Source: Campylobacteraceae bacterium
GTDB taxonomy: Bacteria; Campylobacterota; Campylobacteria; Campylobacterales; Sulfurovaceae
Assembly (NCBI GenBank): GCA_026985495.1
Contig: JALSQJ010000032.1
Span: 1 to 17,874, forward strand
Direction of reading: 5' to 3'
Length of the DNA stretch: 17,874 nucleotides
Position 1 is the first letter of the stretch. The number at the start of each line of letters is the position of its first letter. This document shows, piece after piece, positions 1 to 7,685 of the stretch. Below the pieces are notes generated by a model. That model did no database searches and was not told where the DNA came from. It saw nothing but the letters and a program-made list of their open reading frames with translations. The position numbers and the translations under genes were made by a program.

Positions 1-97
1 TTTTTATGTATTTCAACTGTTTGTTTTGCTGTTCTTTTCGCCAAAAATAGACAAAAAATAGCACGATAATAATAGGAATTATAATATTTGCTGTCAT
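1..97 (-). CDS. N-terminus of a membrane-anchored protein (partial, runs off left edge)
   Basis: An ATG at 97-95 opens a reading frame that stays open to the window edge (32 codons). The peptide starts MTANIIIPIIIVLFFVYFW and continues with a basic, polar stretch (R, K, E, Q, N). This gives one hydrophobic helix at about residues 4-19 followed by a positively charged cytoplasmic side, as in single-pass membrane anchors. An AGGA sequence lies about 10 nt upstream of the ATG. The family cannot be named from this fragment. It follows the minus-strand operon after a gap of about 126 nt, so it may have its own promoter; a TATTAT box on the minus strand at 171-176 is a weak candidate. Chance ORF remains possible. 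Confidence 0.4.
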   Translation of the reverse strand, partial: MTANIIIPIIIVLFFVYFWRKEQQNKQLKYIK

Positions 98-223
98 TGG
101 GGGTAAGTCCTTATAAAGTATTAAAATTGGTCAATGTGGTCAGACGTTGAATATACACCAAATTCCTACTATAATACCTTAAAAAAAGAGGAGCTTTTGG
201 AGTATAAAGATAAAATCATCATA

Positions 224-979
224 CTATGTGTTGTATGCTTTTAGAAACAGAATAAAATCGGAACTCAAATACTCCTTATCTATATTGGTTTTTTTTAGGT
301 ATTTAGCAAATTTAATAGACAATAGTGGGAAAATTCGGCTAAAAGGGAAGAAGGTATGGTTTAAAAAAGAGACTTTTTGAGTAGAGAAGAGATGTTCAGT
401 TATCTTTTTTGCTTCATCTATACTATATCCATACTCTCTGAAAGGTTGTGATGAGACTTTATCTTTTTTAAATGCCAACTTTGTTAAAAAAGAGAATTTA
501 CCTCTTATAACATTACTAATACTTCTTCTATTGGTAAAGGTGATAATAAAGACTCCACTCTTAGCTAAAGAGTTATGAACAAACTCAAATATCCTATTTA
601 GCTCCTCTAATTCAATATAGGTAGATACCCCTAACATAAAGATATAATCAAACTTTTTAACTGGAAAGTTAGCATCGTAACAGTTACCACAAAATCTATT
701 CTCCTCTTTAAGGCTACTCTGTTTTAACATATCACAAGATATATCAGTAGCAAAAAAGTTAAGAGCTTCATATCTATCTGCAATAAAATCATAAAGCCCA
801 CCTGTTCCATGACCAATATCTAATATATTTTTATTATTAAAATCTATATTTTTTGTAACCTCTTCGAGTCGTTCATAGAAGAAGTATTCATAAAATTTAT
901 TTTTTCGTGAATATTTCTCTTTGTAATCTATAGCATTTGAATTAAAGAAGTTTTGTACCATTTTTTCTTGTTTACTCAT
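224..979 (-). CDS. Class I SAM-dependent methyltransferase
   Basis: A 251-residue protein predicted to transfer a methyl group from S-adenosylmethionine. The glycine-rich SAM motif is LDIGHGTGG (residues 53-61). An acidic motif II-like segment follows (FFATDIS, about 76-82), then a post-motif strand FDYIFMLGV (about 110-118), which is the usual order in Methyltransf_11/25-type enzymes. There is no signal peptide or membrane segment, so it should be cytosolic. It is the last gene of the minus-strand operon. Its AGAGG ribosome site overlaps the stop codon of the upstream sulfatase-fold gene, and 11 nt separate the two genes, so they are probably translated together. The context suggests methylation of a sugar, a glycan terminus or a lipid-linked intermediate. 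The acceptor cannot be read from the sequence. Confidence 0.85.
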   Translation of the reverse strand: MSKQEKMVQNFFNSNAIDYKEKYSRKNKFYEYFFYERLEEVTKNIDFNNKNILDIGHGTGGLYDFIADRYEALNFFATDISCDMLKQSSLKEENRFCGNCYDANFPVKKFDYIFMLGVSTYIELEELNRIFEFVHNSLAKSGVFIITFTNRRSISNVIRGKFSFLTKLAFKKDKVSSQPFREYGYSIDEAKKITEHLFSTQKVSFLNHTFFPFSRIFPLLSIKFAKYLKKTNIDKEYLSSDFILFLKAYNT

Positions 980-990
980 TATTTATACCT

Positions 991-2628
991 CTATTTATAT
1001 ATTTTTTTATCTAATGAAGAGGATAGAATATACTCTCTATCTTCACTACTATTAAACCCTCTATAGAGAGTATCTCCATAAGGTTCAATTATGCTCTTAT
1101 TGTACCCAAAGAGAGATAGTATAGTTGGGAAAATCTGAATTTGAGAATAGAATTTATCTCTATCTACGGGAAATCTCTTTTTAGCATCTTTAGTAAATAC
1201 AAAAAGGGGAACACTAACCTCATTTTTAACGACTATCTCTGTATTACAATGAGTTCGTGTAAGATTTTTAGTCTCTAAAATATTTTGTCCATGGTCAGAA
1301 GTGTAAAAAACTACACTATTTTCAAAATTAACCTTTTTCACCATCTCTTTTAGATACAAATCTACAGATGAGTAGATAGAGTTTAGATAGGTGTTTACCA
1401 TCTGCTCTTTATGCTCCATATCCATGCCACCATAAGCTACCTCTACAGTTGGTTGAAAAGGGCTATATTTATGGTTATAACTTGTAAAATAAGGAAAATG
1501 TGAACCATACTTTACAACTACAATAAAATTTTTTCTACTACCACTTTTATGGGTAATTTGTGCAACTCTATCAAGTAGTGTGCTATCCTTCTTATATCTA
1601 GGTACATCAGTTCCTAATGTCTTAAAATTATCAATCGACTCTTTATCATAAAGGGTTAAGTAGTCTTGTAGATGATCTTTTTGTGTTTGTGAATCAAAAA
1701 GCCAAGTTGTATAACCTGCTCGTTTTGCATATTGGAAAATAGTAGGAAGTTTAAACATCTCCTCTTTAATATGTTGTTTTGACTTTGGAACCATTCCAAT
1801 TCGTAAAAATAGATTTGATTTTCCAGAGCAATTACTTATGGAGTTTACCACACCAAAATTTGAGATAATAGAGCTATTTTTATCTAATTTAGTAAGATAA
1901 GGGGTAGTATCTTTTGGGTATCCATTAATAGAGAGATAGGTTCCTGTAACCGATTCATCAATAATCCAAATAATATTTTTAAATCTCCCCTCATCTATAG
2001 GGGTAATATCTTTAGATAAAACTCTTCTTCTCAAAGGGGCAGATATACGGTTATTCTCTACAGCAATAAGTGGAATTTTTATCAATGAAGGGTATGAGCT
2101 AAGTTTAAATGTATCTACCCTATGGGTTACCATAGAGATAAACACTAAAGGGATAAAAAGTAATACTATTGTCCAATTTGAAAAACGTATCTTTAAAACT
2201 TTTTTACGAATAATATAGAGTATCCAAACAACTATTAGTGACAATAGTATTGATTTTCCTATATTGGTAGCATAGGCAAATAGAAATTGATAGTTAGAGG
2301 TTTCATTTAAAGCCAATCTATATTCAGAGATAGAGAACCCATGTGAAACCCCTAAAAACTGAACAAAAAAGTCTATTACTAGTGATAAAAATAGTAAAAA
2401 AAGAGCCATATAAAAGATAGGTTTCGATTTTATTGCAATAACTATTAGAAAAAAAAGAGTTGCTAAAAGATAACTAAAAAGAAAAATTGTCCCTTTTGCT
2501 AATCCTCTTAAATCAAAAAGTTCATAGTGATAGTGTAACTCCTCTATTAAAAATTGTGGGTGGGCTAAAGATTGTATTACCCCAAACAGTAGCAACAATA
2601 GCATAAAACTTAAAATAACTCTTCTCAT
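991..2628 (-). CDS. Phosphoethanolamine transferase-like membrane sulfatase-fold protein (EptA/EptC type)
   Basis: A 545-residue protein with five predicted transmembrane helices (about 5-22, 44-66, 71-95, 120-140, 152-168) and a large periplasmic alkaline-phosphatase/sulfatase domain, the layout of lipid A/glycan phosphoethanolamine transferases. Family motifs seen: DESVTGTYLSINGYPKDTTP (224-243, metal ligand E225), KYGSHFPYF (373-381), SDHGQ (444-448, metal ligands D445 and H446) and TH (459-460). Known members move phosphoethanolamine from phosphatidylethanolamine to lipid A, glycans or flagellar parts. The conserved threonine nucleophile region (CxTST in EptA) reads NCSGKSN at 266-272, so the nucleophile would have to be a serine, or the substrate differs. 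The start overlaps the upstream GT4 stop as ATGA and has a GGAGAT ribosome site. Confidence is high for the fold and moderate for the exact activity. Confidence 0.85.
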   Translation of the reverse strand: MRRVILSFMLLLLLFGVIQSLAHPQFLIEELHYHYELFDLRGLAKGTIFLFSYLLATLFFLIVIAIKSKPIFYMALFLLFLSLVIDFFVQFLGVSHGFSISEYRLALNETSNYQFLFAYATNIGKSILLSLIVVWILYIIRKKVLKIRFSNWTIVLLFIPLVFISMVTHRVDTFKLSSYPSLIKIPLIAVENNRISAPLRRRVLSKDITPIDEGRFKNIIWIIDESVTGTYLSINGYPKDTTPYLTKLDKNSSIISNFGVVNSISNCSGKSNLFLRIGMVPKSKQHIKEEMFKLPTIFQYAKRAGYTTWLFDSQTQKDHLQDYLTLYDKESIDNFKTLGTDVPRYKKDSTLLDRVAQITHKSGSRKNFIVVVKYGSHFPYFTSYNHKYSPFQPTVEVAYGGMDMEHKEQMVNTYLNSIYSSVDLYLKEMVKKVNFENSVVFYTSDHGQNILETKNLTRTHCNTEIVVKNEVSVPLFVFTKDAKKRFPVDRDKFYSQIQIFPTILSLFGYNKSIIEPYGDTLYRGFNSSEDREYILSSSLDKKIYK

Positions 2629-3719
2629 AATATCTCCATATATCTTTTTAAAATTGTTTTTTTATTATATTTTTTTATAGTTTTTAGTTTAATCTTCTCT
2701 CTATCAAAACCATAAAAGGCACTCTCTTCTATTTTTTTAGCAAACATCTCAATATTGTTAAAAGGGACAAAAAAACCATTTACCCCCTCCTCTATAATCT
2801 CTTCAATTCCACCTAAACAACTAAAAGCTACAATTGGCAAACCAAGAGTATTGGCTTCAATAAGTACATTTGGAAACCCCTCACGTTCAGAGGTTAAAAG
2901 AAATAGGTCGGCAGTAGCCATATATGAGTAAGGGTTCGATTGATAACCCTCAAAATGGATACGATGTTCAATCTTTAACTCTTTTGCTAAACGTTTTAAA
3001 CTCTCCTCCATCTCTCCTAAACCAACAATAGTTAAACTATAGTTTGAAGGTAAAAGAGCAATAGCTTGTAACATAAGGTCATGCCGTTTCTCTCTACGCA
3101 AACCTGCAACTGTTAAAAGGTTTATTTTACTCTTATCAAAACTATAATCCCCATCTTTTTTAGATAGTTGCTCTATCTTCTCGATATCTATAGGATTATT
3201 TATAACCTCTATTTTAGTTGATATGCTATAGTTTTTAACCAAATCATTTTTCATATCTTCAGATTGAGCTACAATAACATCATAGTTTGAGTAGCTTGTT
3301 TTATAGAGCCAATCAAAAAGTTTTGGATATTTAGAGGCTTGATTTTGTAGTGACACAATATTGGTCTCTCTTGCAATCCATCGACTATTTTTAAGTAGTT
3401 TTTTTATTATAAAAAGAGAGGGAGCTAGAGCAATATTTAGATGTCCTATACCTGCAAAAACAGTATTAGGCTTTAGAGTATATAGTGTTTTTAAACATCT
3501 TGGCATACCTCTCATAACTGAAGCAATACCTAAATTATGCACCACAATCTCTTGACTTAACTCCTCTCTTAATGCTCCACTATTGTTAAAGATAATTAGA
3601 TGAACATCAAACCCCTCTTTTGCAAAGTGGTTTAAGATAGTAACCATCATCTTCTCTGCTCCTCCCACCTCTAGGTGGTGAATAAGAGCAACAAATCTTC
3701 TTCTATTAGTTACATCCAT
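2625..3719 (-). CDS. Glycosyltransferase family 4
   Basis: A 364-residue GT-B fold retaining glycosyltransferase. The N-terminal acceptor lobe carries the GGAEK motif (19-23) typical of GT4 enzymes. The C-terminal nucleotide-sugar lobe shows VAGLRREKR (204-212) and the EX7E signature EREGFPNVLIEA (278-289, with E280 and E288). It resembles enzymes that add N-acetylhexosamine or hexose to undecaprenyl-linked or lipid-linked oligosaccharides (PglA/PglH/WbnK-like), but the sugar cannot be assigned. It has no membrane helix and probably acts at the cytoplasmic face of the inner membrane. It overlaps the end of the asparagine synthetase gene by 10 nt and the next gene by 4 nt (ATGA), indicating translational coupling. 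The ribosome site is weak (GAG just before the ATG), consistent with reinitiation. It is the only glycosyltransferase in the window, so the glycan locus must extend elsewhere. Confidence 0.92.
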   Translation of the reverse strand: MDVTNRRRFVALIHHLEVGGAEKMMVTILNHFAKEGFDVHLIIFNNSGALREELSQEIVVHNLGIASVMRGMPRCLKTLYTLKPNTVFAGIGHLNIALAPSLFIIKKLLKNSRWIARETNIVSLQNQASKYPKLFDWLYKTSYSNYDVIVAQSEDMKNDLVKNYSISTKIEVINNPIDIEKIEQLSKKDGDYSFDKSKINLLTVAGLRREKRHDLMLQAIALLPSNYSLTIVGLGEMEESLKRLAKELKIEHRIHFEGYQSNPYSYMATADLFLLTSEREGFPNVLIEANTLGLPIVAFSCLGGIEEIIEEGVNGFFVPFNNIEMFAKKIEESAFYGFDREKIKLKTIKKYNKKTILKRYMEIL

Positions 3720-5605
3720 CGCTCATACCACATCTCAAACATCAAAATAAACCAGAGTCTATGCACAGATACTGCTCTTCCATTAAGATACTCATCTCTC
3801 ATTCTTACCACCTCATTAGGGTTAAAAATCCCCTCTCTCTCTATACGTTCATAACTTAAATAGTCTAAAAAGTAAGATTTTAGTTCATCTCTAAACCACT
3901 CAGTAATAGGTGGAGAGAATCCCATTTTAGGACGCTCCATTATCTCTTTTGGAATATATTTGTGAGTTATCTCCTTTAAAACCCACTTCTTTTGACCATT
4001 TCGGTACTTCATCTTATTGGGTAGTTGTGAAGCAAACTCAATAATAGTTCGGTCTAAAAATGGCTCTCGCCCCTCTAACCCTACACTCATGGTTGCTCTA
4101 TCAACTTTAGTTAAGATATCATCTGCCATATATGTTTTATAGTCAATAAGCAACATCTGAGACAAACTATCTTCAATTTTTGATACATCTATATCAAAAG
4201 AGGTTATAATTTTTTGAGTAGGTTTAAGTAGCAACCTCTCTATCTCATCATTGGAGTACTGCTCATAGCTCTGCTCCAATAACTCTGCTCCATTTTTAGC
4301 TAAAAGCATCTTTTTTATCTTCTCATACCGTATGGTAAAATTATAGATATTATCAACAAAAGGGATAGAGTTTGGCTCTATCATATTTAAAATACCAACC
4401 CCACCCCTTTTAACGATATTAGGGACTTTTTTTAAAATATTATCTATCTTATAGAGGTTATCATAGGCTTGATACCCTGCAAATATCTCATCTCCACCAT
4501 CAGCACTTAGACTTACTGTAACCTCTTCTCGTGCCAATTGACTAACCAATAGAGTAGGAATTGCTGAGGCATCTCCAAAAGGTTCATCATATACCTCTGC
4601 TAGTTTAGGTATCACCTCTAAAGCATCTCTATGGGTACAGTAGTATTCGGTATGGTTCGTGCCTAAATGGTCTGCTACTCTTTGTGCATGTGGTGCTTCG
4701 TTGTACCCTTTCTCTTCAAATCCAATAGTAAAGGTATTTATCTTCTCTTTCCTATCTAGCTGGAGAAGTGCTGTTACTAACGAACTATCATATCCTCCAC
4801 TTAAAAAGCACCCTACAGGTACATCAGATACCATTCGGTAGTTAAATGCTTCTCTAAGAACTTTCTCTGTCTCTAAAACTGCTTCACTATCACTCAACTC
4901 TAACTTTGGTTTTTCATAATAGCTACGAATTGACCAATACTCTCTTTGTTGAACCTTTTGGCTCTTTAAATCTAACTCTAAAATATGCCCTGCATTTAAC
5001 TGATGAGTATCTTTAAAGATAGAGTATGGTTGAAGTACATAGCCATGTTGAAGATAAGAGACTAAAACATCTTGGTCTATCTCTTTTTTAAATAATGGGT
5101 GCTTATGAAAACTTTTAAGCTCTGAAGCAAATAGGAATAGTCCATCACGATAGTACCAATATAGAGGCTTAACCCCTGCATGGTCTCGAATAAGTGTCAA
5201 TTTCTCCTCTTTTTTGTTAAAAATTACAATAGAGAACATACCTCTAAATCTATCTATCATAGAGTCTTTCCAAGCATGAAAAGCTTTTAAGACAACCTCT
5301 GTATCGCTATTTGAATGGAACTCATACCCTAAAGTCTCTAACTCATCTCGTATCTCTTTAAAGTTATAAACCTCTCCATTATATACAATAGTTAACTCAT
5401 TAAACTCCATAGGCTGATTTCCCTCAACCGACAAATCTAAGATGGAGAGTCGTTGATGTCCCAATCCGACAACACTACCCTCTAACTCATAAAAAGTATC
5501 TCCTGAAGCATCTGAACCTCTATGAGCTAAAACCTTCATCATTGAGGATAAAATCTTTGAGCTACTACTCTTTTTAAAATCACAAAACCCTACAATACCA
5601 CACAT
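3710..5605 (-). CDS. asnB: Asparagine synthase (glutamine-hydrolysing), complete
   Basis: A 631-residue two-domain amidotransferase. The N-terminal class II glutaminase is intact: catalytic Cys2 in MCGIVGF, HRGSD (28-32), GHQRLSILDLS (49-59), YNGEVYN (75-81) and SDTEVV (100-105). The C-terminal ATP-pyrophosphatase domain has the P-loop SGGYDSS (269-275) and SADGGDEIFAGY (367-378), with the usual EPFLDR and MGFSPP segments further on. The family activates a carboxylate as acyl-AMP and attacks it with glutamine-derived ammonia. In housekeeping form this makes asparagine; in surface-glycan loci, homologues (for example WbpS-type) are thought to amidate sugar acids. Gene position inside a glycan operon, 2 nt behind a methyltransferase, favours the latter (inference). 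The gene symbol is given by family only. It is the only one of the three synthetase homologues here with a full active-site set. Confidence 0.93.
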   Translation of the reverse strand: MCGIVGFCDFKKSSSSKILSSMMKVLAHRGSDASGDTFYELEGSVVGLGHQRLSILDLSVEGNQPMEFNELTIVYNGEVYNFKEIRDELETLGYEFHSNSDTEVVLKAFHAWKDSMIDRFRGMFSIVIFNKKEEKLTLIRDHAGVKPLYWYYRDGLFLFASELKSFHKHPLFKKEIDQDVLVSYLQHGYVLQPYSIFKDTHQLNAGHILELDLKSQKVQQREYWSIRSYYEKPKLELSDSEAVLETEKVLREAFNYRMVSDVPVGCFLSGGYDSSLVTALLQLDRKEKINTFTIGFEEKGYNEAPHAQRVADHLGTNHTEYYCTHRDALEVIPKLAEVYDEPFGDASAIPTLLVSQLAREEVTVSLSADGGDEIFAGYQAYDNLYKIDNILKKVPNIVKRGGVGILNMIEPNSIPFVDNIYNFTIRYEKIKKMLLAKNGAELLEQSYEQYSNDEIERLLLKPTQKIITSFDIDVSKIEDSLSQMLLIDYKTYMADDILTKVDRATMSVGLEGREPFLDRTIIEFASQLPNKMKYRNGQKKWVLKEITHKYIPKEIMERPKMGFSPPITEWFRDELKSYFLDYLSYERIEREGIFNPNEVVRMRDEYLNGRAVSVHRLWFILMFEMWYERWM

Positions 5606-5607
5606 GG

Positions 5608-6303
5608 CTACACCTTGAAAAAATCTACCGTGGCACTGCTTGGGTAGGTAATATGGTTTAAAAAGGTAAAGTAGCTATTTAAAACATCACAAGAGGCATT
5701 ACCATATATAACATAGACATCACCCTCAAAACTCTCTTTTTGAGCCAATATATTCTCGACCACCTTTTTCATTACGACCTCATCAAAAGGGTTAAAAAAG
5801 TAGATAACTGAAATATCACTAGGGAGCATATAGGTCGTTGCATCGGCATAGATAGAGGTTACATCTTTGAGATTTAACTTCTGAATATTTCTCTGTGCTA
5901 TCTCATGCAACTCTTTAGCAAACTCCACACCAATAGCTCTCTTAAAGCCTAACTCTTTAGCATGAATAATTGCTGCTCCTTTTCCACTACCATAATCGAC
6001 AAATAGTTCTCTATTCAATTTAGCTCCTATTGTATCTTCTAAATCATTTAAGAGTTGTGATAGAAAGTCCACCGAAGTAGAGACTAGAGCTGTTCCATGC
6101 TCCTGATACTCTCCTGTTCTGGTCAAATCATAAATATTTTGAGTAGAGAAGTCAATCCCTTTTACTCTATAGCTAACTCGTTGGCTAATCTTTCTAAGGG
6201 TAGAGAGTACTCCATTCTCTTTTAATGAGTTAACAAAAAGCTCCAATTTATACGCCAAACCATTTTGGTGTGACATATCTGCATTAACGTGTGTTCTCTT
6301 CAT
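5608..6303 (-). CDS. SAM-dependent methyltransferase (class I fold)
   Basis: A 231-residue protein, the first gene of the minus-strand operon. The SAM-binding motif is FVDYGSGKG (101-109), followed by GVEFAKEL (125-132) with the acidic ribose-binding Glu, and a strand ending YFFNPF (168-173). The VDxGSGKG...GVE...NPF combination is common in a family annotated only as class I methyltransferase and often found in polysaccharide loci. Residues 1-90 lack a clear motif and may bind the acceptor. The start at 6303 is supported by an AGAAG site about 7 nt upstream and by an extended -10 box at 6333-6343, which would give a leader of roughly 20-25 nt. The next gene, asparagine synthetase, begins 2 nt after its stop. 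Substrate unknown. Confidence 0.82.
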   Translation of the reverse strand: MKRTHVNADMSHQNGLAYKLELFVNSLKENGVLSTLRKISQRVSYRVKGIDFSTQNIYDLTRTGEYQEHGTALVSTSVDFLSQLLNDLEDTIGAKLNRELFVDYGSGKGAAIIHAKELGFKRAIGVEFAKELHEIAQRNIQKLNLKDVTSIYADATTYMLPSDISVIYFFNPFDEVVMKKVVENILAQKESFEGDVYVIYGNASCDVLNSYFTFLNHITYPSSATVDFFKV

Positions 6304-6332
6304 TTTATATCTTCTTTAAAATTAATAGAGAA

Positions 6333-6343
6333 ATTATTACATA
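6333..6343 (-). promoter_or_regulatory. Extended -10 promoter of the minus-strand glycan operon
   Basis: The minus strand reads TATGTAATAAT, a TGn-type extended -10 element. Transcription would start near 6326 and leave a leader of roughly 23 nt before the methyltransferase ATG. No -35 box is evident, only AT-rich tracts, as is usual for campylobacterotal sigma70 promoters. It sits back to back with the plus-strand promoter at 6372-6388. Confidence 0.55.
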
Positions 6344-6371
6344 TTTAAGCTTTATTTTATATTACTTTGTG

Positions 6372-6388
6372 TTGTTTTATGTTACAAT
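6372..6388 (+). promoter_or_regulatory. Extended -10 promoter of the plus-strand flippase operon
   Basis: The sequence TTGTTTTATGTTACAAT carries TGT followed by the -10 hexamer TACAAT (6383-6388). It matches the element at 12716-12732 at 16 of 17 positions. Transcription would start near 6395, about 22 nt before the ATG at 6417. This is evidence that the flippase starts at 6417 and not at the upstream in-frame GTG at 6291, which would lie within the divergent gene's start and ahead of this promoter. Confidence 0.65.
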
Positions 6389-6416
6389 AAGGGCTAGAAA
6401 ATATAGTGGAGAGTCT

Positions 6417-7685
6417 ATGAGAACAGAGAAAGAGGAGTATAAAGTTTTAAGGTCAAACTTTATATCATTAACTATGCTACAAACAGCAAACTATATTTTA
6501 CCACTTATAACTTTACCTTACTTGGTAAAGACTCTGGGTGTTGAATATTTTGGTCTTTTAGCCTTTGCAACAGCTACTATCACCTATTTTGGAATATTAA
6601 CCGATTATGGATTTAACTTAACAGCTACAAAAGAGATATCGATACATAGAGAAGATAACAAGAGAGTTATAGAGATTTTCTCTGCTGTTATGAGTATTAA
6701 ATTTATACTACTTTTAATAAGCTTTGCTATACTTCTCTTACTTATATCTATAGTTGATAAATTCTCAGAACATTGGGAGATATATCTTTTAACCTTTGGT
6801 ACCGTTGTAGGTCAAGTTCTATTTCCTGTTTGGTTCTTTCAAGGTATGGAGAAGATGAAGTATATCACCTACTTAAATCTACTCTCAAAGTCCATCTTTA
6901 CCACTGCTATTTTTATCTTTGTCCAAGATAAGAGTGATTTTTTTCTTGTTCCTCTACTTCTTTCTATAGGAGCTATTGTTTCAGGGGTTATCTCGTTATA
7001 TATTATCTATAAAGAGTTCCATATCTCCTTTAAGATAGAGAGTAAAGAGACGCTAAAAGAGTATCTTTTAGATGGTTGGCATGTTTTTCTATCACGCTTC
7101 TATTTGAGTCTATATACCACTACCAATATTTTACTTCTTGGTCTAATGACCAACAATATTGCTGTAGGGTACTACTCTATTGCTGAGAAGATTGTTGTTG
7201 CTATTGGAGGTCTGTTTGACCCTATTAATCAGACCATTTACCCCTATCTTGCTCGAAAATATAGAGAGAGTTTTAATCTATTTGTAAAGTTTTTAAAAAA
7301 GGTCTCTACTCTTTTCATAGTAGTCTCTTCTACTTTTGTACTCTTTGGAGAGTTTTTTGTAGAGGAGCTAATAATACTAATTAATGGTGAGATAAACCAA
7401 CATATTGTTATGCTTTTAAGCATCTTTCTATTACGAATTTTTGTTATGCCTTTTGGAGCACTGCTCTCTAACACGCTCATTATCATGGAGAGAAAAAGAG
7501 AGTTTATAAAAGTTATGAACTATACTGTTTTATTTGATTTAATAATTGTCCCTTTTGCTATTTACCAATTTCATGAACTGGGGTTAATTGTCTCTTTTTT
7601 ACTTATTATCTCCATTCATACACTCTTCTTATGGTACTTTGTCAATCAATCTATTGCCAATAAAAGGCTAACTTATGTTGCATAG
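6417..7685 (+). CDS. Wzx-type polysaccharide flippase (oligosaccharide transporter)
   Basis: From the ATG at 6417 the protein has 422 residues, typical for MOP/PST-superfamily flippases. It moves undecaprenyl-linked oligosaccharide units across the inner membrane. The N-terminus (MRTEKEEYKVLRSNFISLT) is followed by a first helix ending in LPLITLPYLVKTLGVEYFG, the classic start of PF01943 flippases. About 12 hydrophobic helices separated by short charged loops follow, including the family-like stretch FPVWFFQGMEKMKY. The longer frame beginning at GTG 6291 adds 42 residues lying over the promoter and is rejected. A GGAGAG site precedes the ATG. It is the first gene of the plus-strand operon and overlaps the next gene by 11 nt. 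It ties the divergent operons to assembly of a lipid-linked glycan. Confidence 0.92.
   Translation: MRTEKEEYKVLRSNFISLTMLQTANYILPLITLPYLVKTLGVEYFGLLAFATATITYFGILTDYGFNLTATKEISIHREDNKRVIEIFSAVMSIKFILLLISFAILLLLISIVDKFSEHWEIYLLTFGTVVGQVLFPVWFFQGMEKMKYITYLNLLSKSIFTTAIFIFVQDKSDFFLVPLLLSIGAIVSGVISLYIIYKEFHISFKIESKETLKEYLLDGWHVFLSRFYLSLYTTTNILLLGLMTNNIAVGYYSIAEKIVVAIGGLFDPINQTIYPYLARKYRESFNLFVKFLKKVSTLFIVVSSTFVLFGEFFVEELIILINGEINQHIVMLLSIFLLRIFVMPFGALLSNTLIIMERKREFIKVMNYTVLFDLIIVPFAIYQFHELGLIVSFLLIISIHTLFLWYFVNQSIANKRLTYVA

Noticed and set aside
186..205. Terminator for the minus-strand operon (AAAAG / CTTTT arms with a T run)
   Set aside because: The stem is only five AT-rich pairs; too weak to call.
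3361..4841. Short plus-strand frames of about 60 codons opposite the GT4 and asparagine synthetase genes
   Set aside because: They are antisense shadows of strongly conserved genes, with no ribosome sites or recognisable protein features.
6291..6416. Longer flippase start at GTG 6291 adding 42 residues
   Set aside because: It overlaps the divergent gene's start and lies upstream of the -10 element at 6383-6388. ATG 6417 has a ribosome site and matches the family's usual N-terminus.
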